Shown piece by piece: positions 9,786-18,717 of a stretch of 64,000 nt of DNA. Both the position numbers and the translations under genes were made by a program. Below the pieces are notes generated by a model. It was not told where the DNA came from and did no database searches. It saw nothing but the letters and a program-made list of their open reading frames with translations. The DNA is from Acidobacteria subdivision 2 bacterium RH1 MAG20. Its GTDB lineage: Bacteria > Acidobacteriota > Terriglobia > Terriglobales > Acidobacteriaceae. The number at the start of each line of letters is the position of its first letter. Position 1 is the stretch's first letter. The stretch covers positions 15,317-79,316 of the forward strand of contig NFUO01000094.1 of NCBI GenBank assembly GCA_002197545.1, given 5' to 3'.

Positions 9786-11387
9786 CTATACCACGACCGA
9801 CTCGCGGTACTCCCCAAACACCGTGCGTAACACATTCGCAATCTCGCCAACGGTAGCGTAACTTTCTACCGCGTTCAAAATCTGCGGCATTAAATTGCTG
9901 CCGACCCGCGCCGCATCCTCTACCCGTCGCAGCGCGGTCGCATGAACCTCCGCGTCCCGCCGCAGTCGAAGCGCTCGCAGTCGTTCCACCTGCCGCGCCT
10001 CCAGAGTCTCGTCCATTGTTTGAATCGATACCGTTGCTTCCGGCTCGGAGGCAAACTCATTGACCCCCACAACAATTGCCTCTTTGGCATCGACCGCCCG
10101 CTGGTAAGCGTAGGCCGCAGTCTGGATCTCCCGTTGCACATAGCCTTGCTCGATCGCTCGCAGCATTCCATATTTGCCTGTACCGTCAAATCCGGCAATC
10201 GTTGCCATGTACTCCTTCGCGCACTGTTCGATCTTGTTGGTTAACGATTCCACGTAATACGACCCGGCCAGCGGATCGACCGTCTGCGCTACTCCGCTCT
10301 CATGTGCCAATATCTGCTGCGTTCGCAGCGCAATTCGCGCAGCCTGCTCTGTAGGCAGGGCCAGCGCCTCGTCAAATCCGTTGGTATGCAGCGACTGCGT
10401 GCCTCCCAGCACGGCAGCCAGCGCCTGCAGGGTAGTGCGCACGATGTTGTTCTCCGGTTGCTGTACCGTCAGCGTCGATCCCGCAGTCTGGGTGTGGAAC
10501 CGCAGCATCCAACTGCGTGGATTCCTGGCACCAAAATGTTCCCGCATGAGGTGCGCCCACATCCGCCGCGCTGCGCGAAACTTCGCCACCTCTTCCAGCA
10601 GGTTGTTGTGCGCGTTGAAGAAAAAACTCAGCCGCGGCGCAAACGCGTCTACATCCAGTCCGGAGTCAATCGCTGCTTGTACATACGTCATGCCATCGGC
10701 TAGCGTAAATGCGACCTCCTGCACCGCGGTACAGCCTGCCTCGCGCATATGATAGCCAGAGATTGAGATTGTATTCCACTCCGGAACCTCAACTGCCGCC
10801 CACGCAAAGATATCTGTCACCAGCCGCATCGCATGGGTCACCGGGTAGATATATGTGCCGCGTGCGATGTACTCCTTCAGAATGTCGTTCTGAATGGTTC
10901 CGCTCAGGTTCTTCACCTCCGCGCCAGTCCGTTTTGCCACCGCAATATAAAGCGCCAGCAGAATCGAGGCCGTGGCGTTGATCGTCATTGAAGTCGAAAT
11001 CGTATTCAGGGCGATTCCATCGAAGAGCCGCTGCATATCTTCGATCGAATCGATTGCCACCCCTACCCTGCCGACCTCGCCCAGCGCCAGCGGAGAGTCG
11101 GAGTCATATCCAATCTGCGTCGGCAGATCGAAGGCCACGGATAGCCCTTTCGTTCCATTCTCCAGTAGGAATTTGTATCGCCGGTTCGACTCCTCGGCAT
11201 CGCCCATACCGGCGTACTGCCGCATCGTCCACAGCCTGCCGCGATACATCGTCGGCTGAATTCCGCGCGTATACGGAAACGCTCCCGGCTCGCCCAACTC
11301 GGTGGCAGCGTCAAAGCCTTCAAGGTGCTCGGCCCCGTAGACAAGCTCGACAGGAATTCCAGAACTCGTTTTAGGTGATTCCGACAT
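9786..11387 (-). CDS. methylmalonyl-CoA mutase, large (substrate-binding) subunit
   Basis: The 533 residues cover the TIM-barrel substrate domain only; the C-terminal cobalamin-binding domain (DxHxxG) is absent, as in two-chain mutases. Motifs seen are [60 protein letters not shown] and [18 protein letters not shown]. The Tyr in RQYAG and the Arg in IARGTYIYP favour methylmalonyl-CoA over the isobutyryl- or 2-hydroxyisobutyryl-CoA mutases, where other residues stand at these sites. The small B12 subunit is not in this window. It catalyses succinyl-CoA/methylmalonyl-CoA interconversion. Confidence 0.88.
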   Translation of the reverse strand: MSESPKTSSGIPVELVYGAEHLEGFDAATELGEPGAFPYTRGIQPTMYRGRLWTMRQYAGMGDAEESNRRYKFLLENGTKGLSVAFDLPTQIGYDSDSPLALGEVGRVGVAIDSIEDMQRLFDGIALNTISTSMTINATASILLALYIAVAKRTGAEVKNLSGTIQNDILKEYIARGTYIYPVTHAMRLVTDIFAWAAVEVPEWNTISISGYHMREAGCTAVQEVAFTLADGMTYVQAAIDSGLDVDAFAPRLSFFFNAHNNLLEEVAKFRAARRMWAHLMREHFGARNPRSWMLRFHTQTAGSTLTVQQPENNIVRTTLQALAAVLGGTQSLHTNGFDEALALPTEQAARIALRTQQILAHESGVAQTVDPLAGSYYVESLTNKIEQCAKEYMATIAGFDGTGKYGMLRAIEQGYVQREIQTAAYAYQRAVDAKEAIVVGVNEFASEPEATVSIQTMDETLEARQVERLRALRLRRDAEVHATALRRVEDAARVGSNLMPQILNAVESYATVGEIANVLRTVFGEYRESVVV

Positions 11388-11418
11388 GACGCTGTAGTGT
11401 ACTCGCTGGACCTGTAGA

Positions 11419-11937
11419 TTACCTTCGGCGACTCCGCCGGCCTGCCTTCACGAAGCTGCTTACCAGAAAATATCCGAACACAACCGCCATCACCAGACAG
11501 ATCAGAAAGCGGAGGTGCGCATCATGGTTTGTGGCCGTTTCATGCAGGTTTCCATGCAGCTTCCATGCCCACCCCGCGCCAAAGAAGGCAAAAAGACCAA
11601 AGAACACTCCCGCTAACTCAAGCCCGAGAACGCCCGAGAGCTTTACAAACGGCCTCCATGCTGCTTCTCCAAAGCGCTTGCTGCCGCGCACCAGTCCCTG
11701 TCCGGTCTGCCGCGCCTGAGTTGCCGTCCGCGCAGCCTGATGTGCCACGCTCGCGCTCGAAGGCTGAACCACACGCTCCGCCCTGGGCGCCGCTTGATGG
11801 GGCACAGTGTTCTGAGCGGGTTTTGATTTCGCGGCAGAAGGATTCGGCGCCGTGGCGGCGTCGACTGCTGTCACCAGCGTCTTCGCGGCAGCACGGGCCC
11901 CAATTCCAAGCGCACGACCGAACCGAACAGAATCCAT
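11419..11937 (-). CDS. hypothetical membrane protein
   Basis: A 172-residue protein with a low-complexity Ala/Thr/Gln-rich N-terminal half (about residues 1-100) and two membrane segments in the second half ([20 protein letters not shown] and [20 protein letters not shown]), ending in an Arg-rich tail. It lies 31 bases upstream of the mutase gene on the same strand and could be co-transcribed. No family was recognised. Confidence 0.6.
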   Translation of the reverse strand: MDSVRFGRALGIGARAAAKTLVTAVDAATAPNPSAAKSKPAQNTVPHQAAPRAERVVQPSSASVAHQAARTATQARQTGQGLVRGSKRFGEAAWRPFVKLSGVLGLELAGVFFGLFAFFGAGWAWKLHGNLHETATNHDAHLRFLICLVMAVVFGYFLVSSFVKAGRRSRRR

Positions 11938-12055
11938 ACTCCAAAGTGTAGCGTTTCGGGCACTCCCATGAAAACAACTCTCTGGAATATCCTTCTTCCC
12001 TCATTACTGCATCCAAAGATTTGAGAGCAGGAGCCAGATAAGGGGACAAATCACG

Positions 12056-12199
12056 ATGAAGAACTTTCTTTGGCTGGCAGGAGGTCTCTGTGCCGCTGCA
12101 GCGGGTTTTCTGGTCTGGGGCCCTAAGCGCATCAAGCCTGTGCAGGAGCTTGCAGAGCGGCTGGAGATGGCGTGGGGCGACCACCACACTGTCGTCTAA
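12056..12199 (+). CDS. small membrane protein, 47 aa
   Basis: A short ORF starting ATG with an AGGGGA ribosome site seven bases upstream. It begins MKNFLWLAGGLCAAAAGFLVWGP: one membrane segment or uncleaved signal, followed by an amphipathic tail (RIKPVQELAERLEMAWGDHH). The good ribosome site and YtxH-like layout make it a plausible real gene. Function is unknown. Confidence 0.6.
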   Translation: MKNFLWLAGGLCAAAAGFLVWGPKRIKPVQELAERLEMAWGDHHTVV

Positions 12200-12355
12200 T
12201 GAAAGCAAACAGGCTCTTTTCAATGTAATTGCAGCGCGTATCGACGGGGGAGTATTCTGTAGAAAGTACCCGCAATGCCGTTCCCGCCGATCGCGCAAGG
12301 CCGGGAATACCCGATGCGCGGTTGATTGCATACAAAGGGCAGTCCGGAGGTGGCA

Positions 12356-12652
12356 TTGAACCAGAAGGTCAAAAACCTGATCCAAAAACTTGGCGAAGCG
12401 ATCCACGAGTCCGTCTCGGAGTCTGAGGACATCGCTGGCGTCGTCAAAAACATCCGCGAACAAGGTTTTGATGTTCTCCTCATGCTTGAGGCCACGATAG
12501 GTCTCAATGAGGTCGAGGCAGAAGCCACCGAATCAGACGAAACATTGGAAGCGGTTGATGAAAACGCAGAAGGCCCATTCACTCAGAATGACCTGACTTT
12601 TTTGAGATCCCTGCGCATCAGCCTTTTGGAAGAGAGCGCGGCGGAAGAATAA
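12356..12652 (+). CDS. hypothetical acidic protein, ~98 aa
   Basis: The start is taken at TTG because a perfect GGAGG sits five bases upstream; an upstream ATG at 12326 would add ten residues but has no ribosome site. The product is acidic, with two helices (LNQKVKNLIQKLGEAIHESV; IAGVVKNIREQGFDVLLMLE) and a Glu/Asp-rich linker. It ends shortly before a hairpin terminator. No family was recognised. Confidence 0.65.
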   Translation: MNQKVKNLIQKLGEAIHESVSESEDIAGVVKNIREQGFDVLLMLEATIGLNEVEAEATESDETLEAVDENAEGPFTQNDLTFLRSLRISLLEESAAEE

Positions 12653-12672
12653 GGCACAACCTGCTGCTATCC

Positions 12673-12700
12673 GGTCCGGGAACCATTGCCCGGGCCTTTC
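12673..12700 (+). terminator. hairpin terminator after the 98-aa gene
   Basis: GGTCCGGG, loop AACCATTG, CCCGGGCC, then a pyrimidine run TTTC. A GC-rich stem directly downstream of the stop codon at 12652. Confidence 0.6.
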
Positions 12701-12838
12701 CTCTTCCTGCGCTCCGCAGATTTATAAGGAGCGGAATCAACGCTCACATGGTAGACTCGCGTTTCTCGTAAGACGTGTCCGTTATTTTGTGCATCCGATG
12801 GACGTAGTTCATAGTGATAAGTCTGAGGTAGTCGGAAT

Positions 12839-14101
12839 ATGAGAGATACGCTTGGTGTTCTACTTGCCGGTGGCGCCGGTGAACGACTTTTCCCCCTGAC
12901 CCGTGATCGCGCGAAACCGGCCGTCCCTTTTGCCGGTCAATACCGCATTATCGATAGCACGCTGTCCAACTGCATCAACTCCGATCTGCGTCGCGTCTAC
13001 ATCCTTACCCAGTACAAAGCCCTCTCCCTCAACCGTCACATCCGCGAAGGCTGGGGGCCAGTTGTTGCCAACGAACTGGGCGAGTTCATCGAGATCCTGC
13101 CGCCCATGCAGCGCGTCAGCAAAAACTGGTACACCGGCACCGCCGATGCTGTCTATCAGAACATCTACTCCATCGGCTCCGAAGAGCCGAAGTACGTCAT
13201 CATCCTCTCCGGGGACCACATCTACAAGATGAACTACGAACGGATGCTTGCGCAGCACCAGGACTCCGGCGCCGATGTAACCCTGGCGACGTTGCCGATT
13301 GCACCCGAAGAGGTCGCTGCCTTCGGCGTTGTCGAAGTCGCGCACAACGGGGAGGTCATCGGCTTCGTTGAAAAGCCAAGAGAGACCAGCATTCGGTCAC
13401 CCTTCAATCCAGACATGGTCGATGTCTCGATGGGGATCTACATCTTCAATACCGATGTCCTTATCCCCGAACTGCTGAAAGATGCCGAAGACCCGAACTC
13501 CAAGCACGATTTCGGGCACGACATCCTCCCCAAGCTGCTTGGCCGCTTCAAGACACATGCTTTTAACTTTGTCGACGAGAACAAGCAGAAAGCGCTGTAC
13601 TGGCGCGATGTAGGAACGTTGGAGGCGTACTACGAGGCCAACATGGACGTCGCCGGCGTCTCCCCTACGTTCAATCTTTACGATAAGTCCTGGCCCATGC
13701 GCACTCGTCCCTACCAGTATCCTCCGGCCAAGTTCGTCTTTGGAGAACCGGGACGCACCGGCATGGCCATCAACTCGATCGTTTGCTCCGGTTCCATCGT
13801 TTCGGGAGCGGTGGTGCGCAATAGCGTGGTCTCGCATGACGTCCGCGTCAACTCCTATGCCGACGTGGACTCCAGCATCGTCTTTTCGCACGTCAACATA
13901 GGGCGTCATTGCCGCATTCGTCACGCTATCCTCGATCGCGACGTCCATATCCCGGATGGCACGGTCATTGGCTACGATGCCAACGAAGACAAGAAGAATT
14001 ATTTCGTCTCCGCCAGCGGCATTACTGTCGTTACCCGCGACTACTCCGTCTACGAGAACCCCGTTTCACCGGACTTTCTCCAGCAGCGCGAAGTCTGGTA
14101 G
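12839..14101 (+). CDS. glgC: glucose-1-phosphate adenylyltransferase
   Basis: The 420-residue enzyme makes ADP-glucose from ATP and glucose-1-phosphate, the first committed step of bacterial glycogen synthesis. The N-terminal nucleotidyltransferase signature LLAGGAGERLFPLTRDRAKPAVPFAG is intact, followed by ILSGDHIYKMNY, GFVEKPRE and YWRDVGTLEAYYEAN. The C-terminal left-handed beta-helix is seen from about residue 300. A GAGG lies nine bases before the ATG. It stands alone; no other glycogen genes are adjacent. Confidence 0.96.
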   Translation: MRDTLGVLLAGGAGERLFPLTRDRAKPAVPFAGQYRIIDSTLSNCINSDLRRVYILTQYKALSLNRHIREGWGPVVANELGEFIEILPPMQRVSKNWYTGTADAVYQNIYSIGSEEPKYVIILSGDHIYKMNYERMLAQHQDSGADVTLATLPIAPEEVAAFGVVEVAHNGEVIGFVEKPRETSIRSPFNPDMVDVSMGIYIFNTDVLIPELLKDAEDPNSKHDFGHDILPKLLGRFKTHAFNFVDENKQKALYWRDVGTLEAYYEANMDVAGVSPTFNLYDKSWPMRTRPYQYPPAKFVFGEPGRTGMAINSIVCSGSIVSGAVVRNSVVSHDVRVNSYADVDSSIVFSHVNIGRHCRIRHAILDRDVHIPDGTVIGYDANEDKKNYFVSASGITVVTRDYSVYENPVSPDFLQQREVW

Positions 14102-14117
14102 CGAACCGCAACGATGA

Positions 14118-14200
14118 AAAAAGCCGACCGCGGATTACAGGGATCAACACGGACAAGACTTTGTTTTCATCCGTACTTATCCGCGTAATCCGCAGTCAAT
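14118..14200. repeat. imperfect inverted repeat downstream of glgC
   Basis: GCGGATTAC (14130-14138) and GTAATCCGC (14185-14193) are complementary and flank ATCAACACGGA/TCCGTACTTAT halves. This is the same style of long, imperfect intergenic palindrome that recurs in the his operon spacers, and it could act as a transcript-end structure for glgC. Confidence 0.5.
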
Positions 14201-14225
14201 CTTCTATCCGGGACTGCCCCCCGAC

Positions 14226-14963
14226 TTATCTCTTGCCAAACCGGTAAACGATACCGCCGGATATGGCGAAAAACTCCCGCGTCTCCGTTCCAAAGTGCTC
14301 AAGAATCAGATCGGGCGAAAGCCGGACCGCAAAGTTCTTCGAGCGGTTGAGGTCGAGGCTGCCGCCCAGCGCTGCGATGGGTTTGGTCCGGTTCGTGTAC
14401 AGGCCGACGTTCTGCGGCGGTGTTCCACCGGTGCCACCATCGAAGACGCCATGCGCCACGCCGAAATATCCGTGGAGATTGATCGCGGCAAACTGGTTCT
14501 TCGGGCCGCGCAGCTGCGCTCCCAGCATCCCCATGTTCATGTACACCAGCGGACGGTTGATATAGTTCGGGTTAGGAGCAATCGGCGCACTGGGAAATAC
14601 CGGGGTCGTTCCCGCCTCGCCGCGATAATCGGCAGCCAGGCCAATCCGATTGGTCAGCCAGTAAGTCCCCAGAATCTCTCCGCCGCCGAAATTCATCCGT
14701 TTCGGAAGGTTCTGTCCAGCCTGAAAGTTCATGAAGTTCAGGCCGCCGTAAACCTCATAGCGGTTGTCATAAGTTACCGGCTGCTTCGCCGCCAGCTTGC
14801 CCGCGGCCTGCGCCAGCATCGCCGCGCCCCCGACAAACATGCCTGCCAGCAACATTCCGCTTACCGTTCGTGTTCCGTTCTTCCACGTTCCAGTCCTCTT
14901 CAATCCCGACATTACTCTCCGCATCTTTTTTCCCAACATCTTCTCCCGCATTACCTTCATCAT
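14226..14963 (-). CDS. outer-membrane beta-barrel protein
   Basis: The 245-residue ORF has an export signal, probably from the internal Met at about residue 18 (VSGMLLAGMFVGGAAMLAQA). The mature part alternates short beta strands and turns (YDNRYEVYGGLNFMNFQAG, NRIGLAADYRGEAG, KNFAVRLSPDLILEHFG) and ends in ISGGIVYRFGKR, typical of small OmpA-like barrels. The exact role is unknown. Its N-terminal extension is very basic, so the start is uncertain. Confidence 0.7.
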   Translation of the reverse strand: MMKVMREKMLGKKMRRVMSGLKRTGTWKNGTRTVSGMLLAGMFVGGAAMLAQAAGKLAAKQPVTYDNRYEVYGGLNFMNFQAGQNLPKRMNFGGGEILGTYWLTNRIGLAADYRGEAGTTPVFPSAPIAPNPNYINRPLVYMNMGMLGAQLRGPKNQFAAINLHGYFGVAHGVFDGGTGGTPPQNVGLYTNRTKPIAALGGSLDLNRSKNFAVRLSPDLILEHFGTETREFFAISGGIVYRFGKR

Positions 14964-15011
14964 CCAAGATATAACGTCCGGCGCACATCTGCTCGATTCG
15001 CTGTATCGTAT

Positions 15012-15059
15012 CTACAAAGAGACCGGGATTGTGGTCTACAAAGAGACTAGGATTGTGGT
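15012..15059 (+). repeat. 24-bp direct repeat, two copies
   Basis: CTACAAAGAGACCGGGATTG plus TGGT is followed immediately by a copy differing in two bases (15036-15059), and a degenerate third start (CTATCCATAGA) follows. The tandem lies between the barrel gene and tatA, in the likely promoter region of tatA. Confidence 0.6.
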
Positions 15060-15138
15060 CTATCCATAGATTCGGTTTGTGCGACAATGATATAAGCCGC
15101 TTGGAGCGTTATGCGCCCGGCTTGTAGGGAGAATTTAT

Positions 15139-15351
15139 ATGGGCGATCTATTACAACCTTGGCATCTGGTCATCCTCGCGATCATCGTTATAGTGCTCTT
15201 TGGCGGCAAGAAGCTGCCTGAACTGGGCAAAGGCCTCGGCGAAGGGCTCCGTGGCTTCAAGGACGGGATGAAGGGCGTTACCGAGGAGATAAACAAGCCC
15301 ACCGAGACCACGCACTCCGTCACGCCAAAGCCTGAAGAGTCGACCAAGTAG
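15139..15351 (+). CDS. tatA: Sec-independent protein translocase TatA
   Basis: A 70-residue protein with one N-terminal membrane helix ([20 protein letters not shown]), the conserved Phe-Gly hinge ([17 protein letters not shown]), an amphipathic helix ([10 protein letters not shown]) and a short charged tail. It forms the pore component of the twin-arginine pathway. tatB and tatC are not adjacent, so this is a stand-alone TatA/E. A GGGAG ribosome site lies just upstream. Confidence 0.93.
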   Translation: MGDLLQPWHLVILAIIVIVLFGGKKLPELGKGLGEGLRGFKDGMKGVTEEINKPTETTHSVTPKPEESTK

Positions 15352-15452
15352 GTATCGGCCGGCAGGCCTGGTTGGCGCGATATGCATGTTCCCATGCTCT
15401 TCGTGTGTAGTTCTGTCCGAACGTCTCTTTTAGATCAGGCAGGCAGCCTACG

Positions 15453-16259
15453 GTGAAATTGAAGTCTCCCTATCTCGTCAAGCCTCACACCACGGTCCGG
15501 ATCTCTCGTCTGCCGGCCGCGGAGACAGGGGACTTCAAGACGGAGGAGTCAGCCGCCCCGGTTCTCGTCAAACATCGTGCCCAGCTCAACGGCCTGCAGG
15601 AAGTCTTCTATGCCAGTCAGCAGAAGGCATTGCTGATCGTTCTTCAGGGCATGGACACGGCCGGTAAAGACGGCACCATTCGTCACATCTTCTCCGGTAT
15701 CAACCCGCAGGGCTGCGACGTCACCGCCTTCAAGGTTCCCACGCCGCTCGAGGCCCGGCACGACTTTCTGTGGCGCGCCCATGCTGCCGTGCCTCCCCGG
15801 GGCATGATCGGCATCTTCAACCGGTCGCACTACGAGGACGTGCTTTCTCCTCGCGTCCACAAGCTCATCTCCGACAAAACCGTTCGACAGCGCCTCGACG
15901 ACATCAACGAGTTCGAGGACATGCTTACCGACAACGGCGTCGTCATCCTCAAGTTTTTCCTGCACATCTCCCACGAGGAGCAGACCAGCCGTCTCAAGTC
16001 CCGCATCGACACGCCCGACAAGCACTGGAAGCTCTCCGAAGCGGACTTCCACGAGCGCGAGTTCTGGCCGAAGTACGAAGACGCCTACAACGGCATCCTC
16101 TCCACCACCAGCCGCAAACACGCTCCCTGGTTCGTGATTCCATCGAACTACAAGTGGTACCGCAACGTTGCCATCTCGCAGATCTTAGTCGACGCCATGC
16201 AGGGCCTCAAGCTCAAATATCCAGCTCCCACCTTCGACCCCAGCCATATCAAGCTGTAA
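15453..16259 (+). CDS. polyphosphate kinase 2 family protein
   Basis: The 268-residue, single-domain PPK2 starts at GTG. It has a Walker A motif GMDTAGKDG (residues 66-74), the PPK2 signature FKVPTPLEARHDFLWRAH, the Walker B/lid region GIFNRSHYEDVL, and the C-terminal HAPWFVIPSNYKWYRN. Such enzymes transfer phosphate between polyphosphate and nucleotides (NDP/NMP); which nucleotide is used cannot be read. It is convergent with the transporter downstream. Confidence 0.93.
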   Translation: MKLKSPYLVKPHTTVRISRLPAAETGDFKTEESAAPVLVKHRAQLNGLQEVFYASQQKALLIVLQGMDTAGKDGTIRHIFSGINPQGCDVTAFKVPTPLEARHDFLWRAHAAVPPRGMIGIFNRSHYEDVLSPRVHKLISDKTVRQRLDDINEFEDMLTDNGVVILKFFLHISHEEQTSRLKSRIDTPDKHWKLSEADFHEREFWPKYEDAYNGILSTTSRKHAPWFVIPSNYKWYRNVAISQILVDAMQGLKLKYPAPTFDPSHIKL

Positions 16260-16267
16260 AAACCTAA

Positions 16268-17146
16268 TCAAAGCGTAATCATTACCACTGCCGCCGTCGC
16301 CACTGCCATCCCCAGCCCCTGACGTCGTGTGGGCCGCTCATGCAGCATCCAGGCAGCCAGCAGGATCGTTGTAGCCGGATAAAGCGAAGCCAGCACTGCC
16401 GCCACATCCAGACGGCCCGCCCGTGTTGCCGCAATGAACAGCAGATTGCCCGAAGTATCCAGCAGCGCTGTCATCAGCGCCCACTTCACGGCCGTTCTGG
16501 TTAACTGTCCCTTAGCTATCTCAGCAGATCCGGGACTAAAAGAGAGCGCAAACAGCATCAAAGAGCAGACGCTGAGGCTGCCGATTCTCGCTGTGGCCAT
16601 CGGCCAGATCACACCCGCCACTCCGGCCATCTTCAGGGCGACAAAATAGATGCCAAACCCCATTCCTCCCGCAACCGCCAGCCACACCGTTCCCGCATCG
16701 GCGGATTTAGCCTCTGCATTCGGTCCGGCGGCAATGAGCCAGATCGCCGCGCCTGCCACAAGGAAGCCTACGAGGCGCAGCACGCCTGGCGATCCTTCCG
16801 AGGCAATCGAAACGGCTGCCGGAATAGCCGCCGCCAGCAAGCCGCTCAGAGCCGCCGAGGCCCCCATCGCTCCCCGCGAAAGCGCAACGTAAAAGCAAGC
16901 CAGGGCGATTCCGCCAGTTACCCCTGCAGCAATCCCCCAGGCCAGCGGAGCGCCATGCGGAAACGGATCGCCAAGCAGGAGTGCCAGGGCAACCAGCACG
17001 GTGAAGCTGGTCGCGTGGCTCACCAGAATCACACGCAGCGCGCCGCCCATGGTGCCGCCGGCGTGCTTGGCGCCCATCCCTCCGGAAAAGTCCCCGCCGC
17101 CCCACAGAATCGCTGCCGCAAGGGCCAGCAGAGCATTCACTTGCAA
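16268..17146 (-). CDS. EamA/DMT-family transporter
   Basis: A 292-residue inner-membrane protein with about ten hydrophobic helices arranged as two EamA repeats (residues ~1-140 and ~150-290). The conserved start LALAAAILWGGGDFSGGMGAK and the second-repeat end SLYPATTILLAAWMLHERPT are typical. Members export metabolites or drugs; the substrate is unknown. It lies 13 bases downstream of the VWFA gene on the same strand and may be co-transcribed. Confidence 0.9.
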   Translation of the reverse strand: MQVNALLALAAAILWGGGDFSGGMGAKHAGGTMGGALRVILVSHATSFTVLVALALLLGDPFPHGAPLAWGIAAGVTGGIALACFYVALSRGAMGASAALSGLLAAAIPAAVSIASEGSPGVLRLVGFLVAGAAIWLIAAGPNAEAKSADAGTVWLAVAGGMGFGIYFVALKMAGVAGVIWPMATARIGSLSVCSLMLFALSFSPGSAEIAKGQLTRTAVKWALMTALLDTSGNLLFIAATRAGRLDVAAVLASLYPATTILLAAWMLHERPTRRQGLGMAVATAAVVMITL

Positions 17147-17159
17147 CAGAATGCGCGGC

Positions 17160-18485
17160 CTACCTTCCCTGGACGGTCATCGGCTTCACATCCTGTGCCG
17201 TCGGATAGTAGCCCGCCTTCGCAATCACCGTCAGGTTCGGCCTCGAAACCTTTAATTCAAGCGTCCGGTACTTCCCATCGATGAACGGCTCATGGGTGTA
17301 ATAGCCGATGGTGTATTGCGTGCGCACCTCCTCGGCGATCTTGGCGAAGCTCTGCTCGATGCCCTTCTGCCTGAACTCGCCATCGAGGTTTCCTCCGGTG
17401 GCCTTCGTATACGCATACAGAGTGTTGTCCCGCATCGTCATCGGCAGGTGGATACGGTCCAGGAAGCCGACCACAGGCAGGGAGGAGTCGCCTACCAATG
17501 TCCCATACACTGCAATCTTATTGGTCTGCAGGTACTTCACAACTTCTTTGAAGCTCGCCGTACTTCCATACTCCCTGCCATCGCTGATGACATAGATCAC
17601 CCGACGCCGTCCAGGCCGGGCCTTTGACAGACGCGTCGCCGCCGCCAGAATGGCATCGTTCAACGTATGCACTTCTTTTGGCACGTTCAATATACCGCTC
17701 ATGCTGGTGCCGTGGGTCGCATTCGTATTCGGATCAATATAGCTCTGCGCGCCGTTATTCAGGTTGATATTTTGCGACAGCGGACCGCTGGTGTAAACCA
17801 TCGCTCCCTCGCGCCCGGTTGATTTTGACCGCTCCAGCACCGCACTCAGGCGGGCACTCTGCGCAGCAGTAAAGTCCGTCTGCATTCTCGGGCCATTGTT
17901 GTAGGTGAAGACCGCAACTTCGTCATAGGGCGCAAAGGCCCCCTGCAATGCTTCGAGAGCATTGTTGACCTTGGTCATATTGTCGTACGTCATACTTTGG
18001 TCGATCACCAGAGCAACGGACAAAGGAAAAGCGTCGGATGTCCACAGCGCCAACTGTTGCCGGAGGCCGTTCTCATAGACGCGAACTTCTTGCGGCTGAA
18101 TTCCCGGTACTGGCCGGTCCTTCGAGTCCTTTACCGTAAACGGCACTTCGACAAAGTTCGTCTGCACATGCAGCGTAAATGCCTCGGGACCCTGTCCTAG
18201 CGGTGGCACCTCAGGCGCTGTTCCCTGCGCCGCTTTCTCAGCAGCCGACTGCGGCAGGCTGCTGGGAGGCGCACTGGTATCCGGCGTTGAAGACGTCGAG
18301 TTATCTGCTGTGGTGCCCGAGCCCGGCGCAATCGCATTGAGCGGCGGCAGTTGCTGCGGCCTTGGAGCGTCTGGAATCGCCTGCTGTTGTGCCGTTTCCT
18401 GCGGCGCCTCTGCTGCTGTTTGCTGTGCCTGCTGCGCCAGCATCATGCATGCCAGAGCTCCCGCCAATATGCTGTACTTCACCAC
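17160..18485 (-). CDS. exported VWFA-domain protein (acidobacterial type)
   Basis: The start is placed at GTG, giving VVKYSILAGALACMMLAQ, a signal peptide; an ATG 150 bases upstream adds Gly/Arg-rich sequence without export character. After a Pro/Ser/Thr-rich linker (~30-110) comes a von Willebrand A fold: VDQSMTYDNM stands at the MIDAS position (DxSxS is only partly kept), and VIYVISDGREYGS follows. The C-terminus (TQYTIGYYT...KVSRPNLTVIAKAGYYP) matches the VWFA-related acidobacterial architecture. It is divergent from a second VWFA gene. Confidence 0.85.
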   Translation of the reverse strand: MVKYSILAGALACMMLAQQAQQTAAEAPQETAQQQAIPDAPRPQQLPPLNAIAPGSGTTADNSTSSTPDTSAPPSSLPQSAAEKAAQGTAPEVPPLGQGPEAFTLHVQTNFVEVPFTVKDSKDRPVPGIQPQEVRVYENGLRQQLALWTSDAFPLSVALVIDQSMTYDNMTKVNNALEALQGAFAPYDEVAVFTYNNGPRMQTDFTAAQSARLSAVLERSKSTGREGAMVYTSGPLSQNINLNNGAQSYIDPNTNATHGTSMSGILNVPKEVHTLNDAILAAATRLSKARPGRRRVIYVISDGREYGSTASFKEVVKYLQTNKIAVYGTLVGDSSLPVVGFLDRIHLPMTMRDNTLYAYTKATGGNLDGEFRQKGIEQSFAKIAEEVRTQYTIGYYTHEPFIDGKYRTLELKVSRPNLTVIAKAGYYPTAQDVKPMTVQGR

Positions 18486-18717
18486 GCAACGACCCCCATA
18501 CCTTCCAGCTGGTCCTAGATCATAAATCTCAGGATCATAAACCCCAGGATCATGGCCCCAGCCACTTACCAGACTACCAGCGCGACCTCCGCGCCGCCAT
18601 CCCGCATTCGCCTTTTCGTTGGACGCCGTGCCCACCCCTTACGTTGCGCCTGCCACTTCTTGCATGGACGCCACATTTTTCCGCTGACTCCCCCCAATCT
18701 TCGTCGTCTAATGAGGT

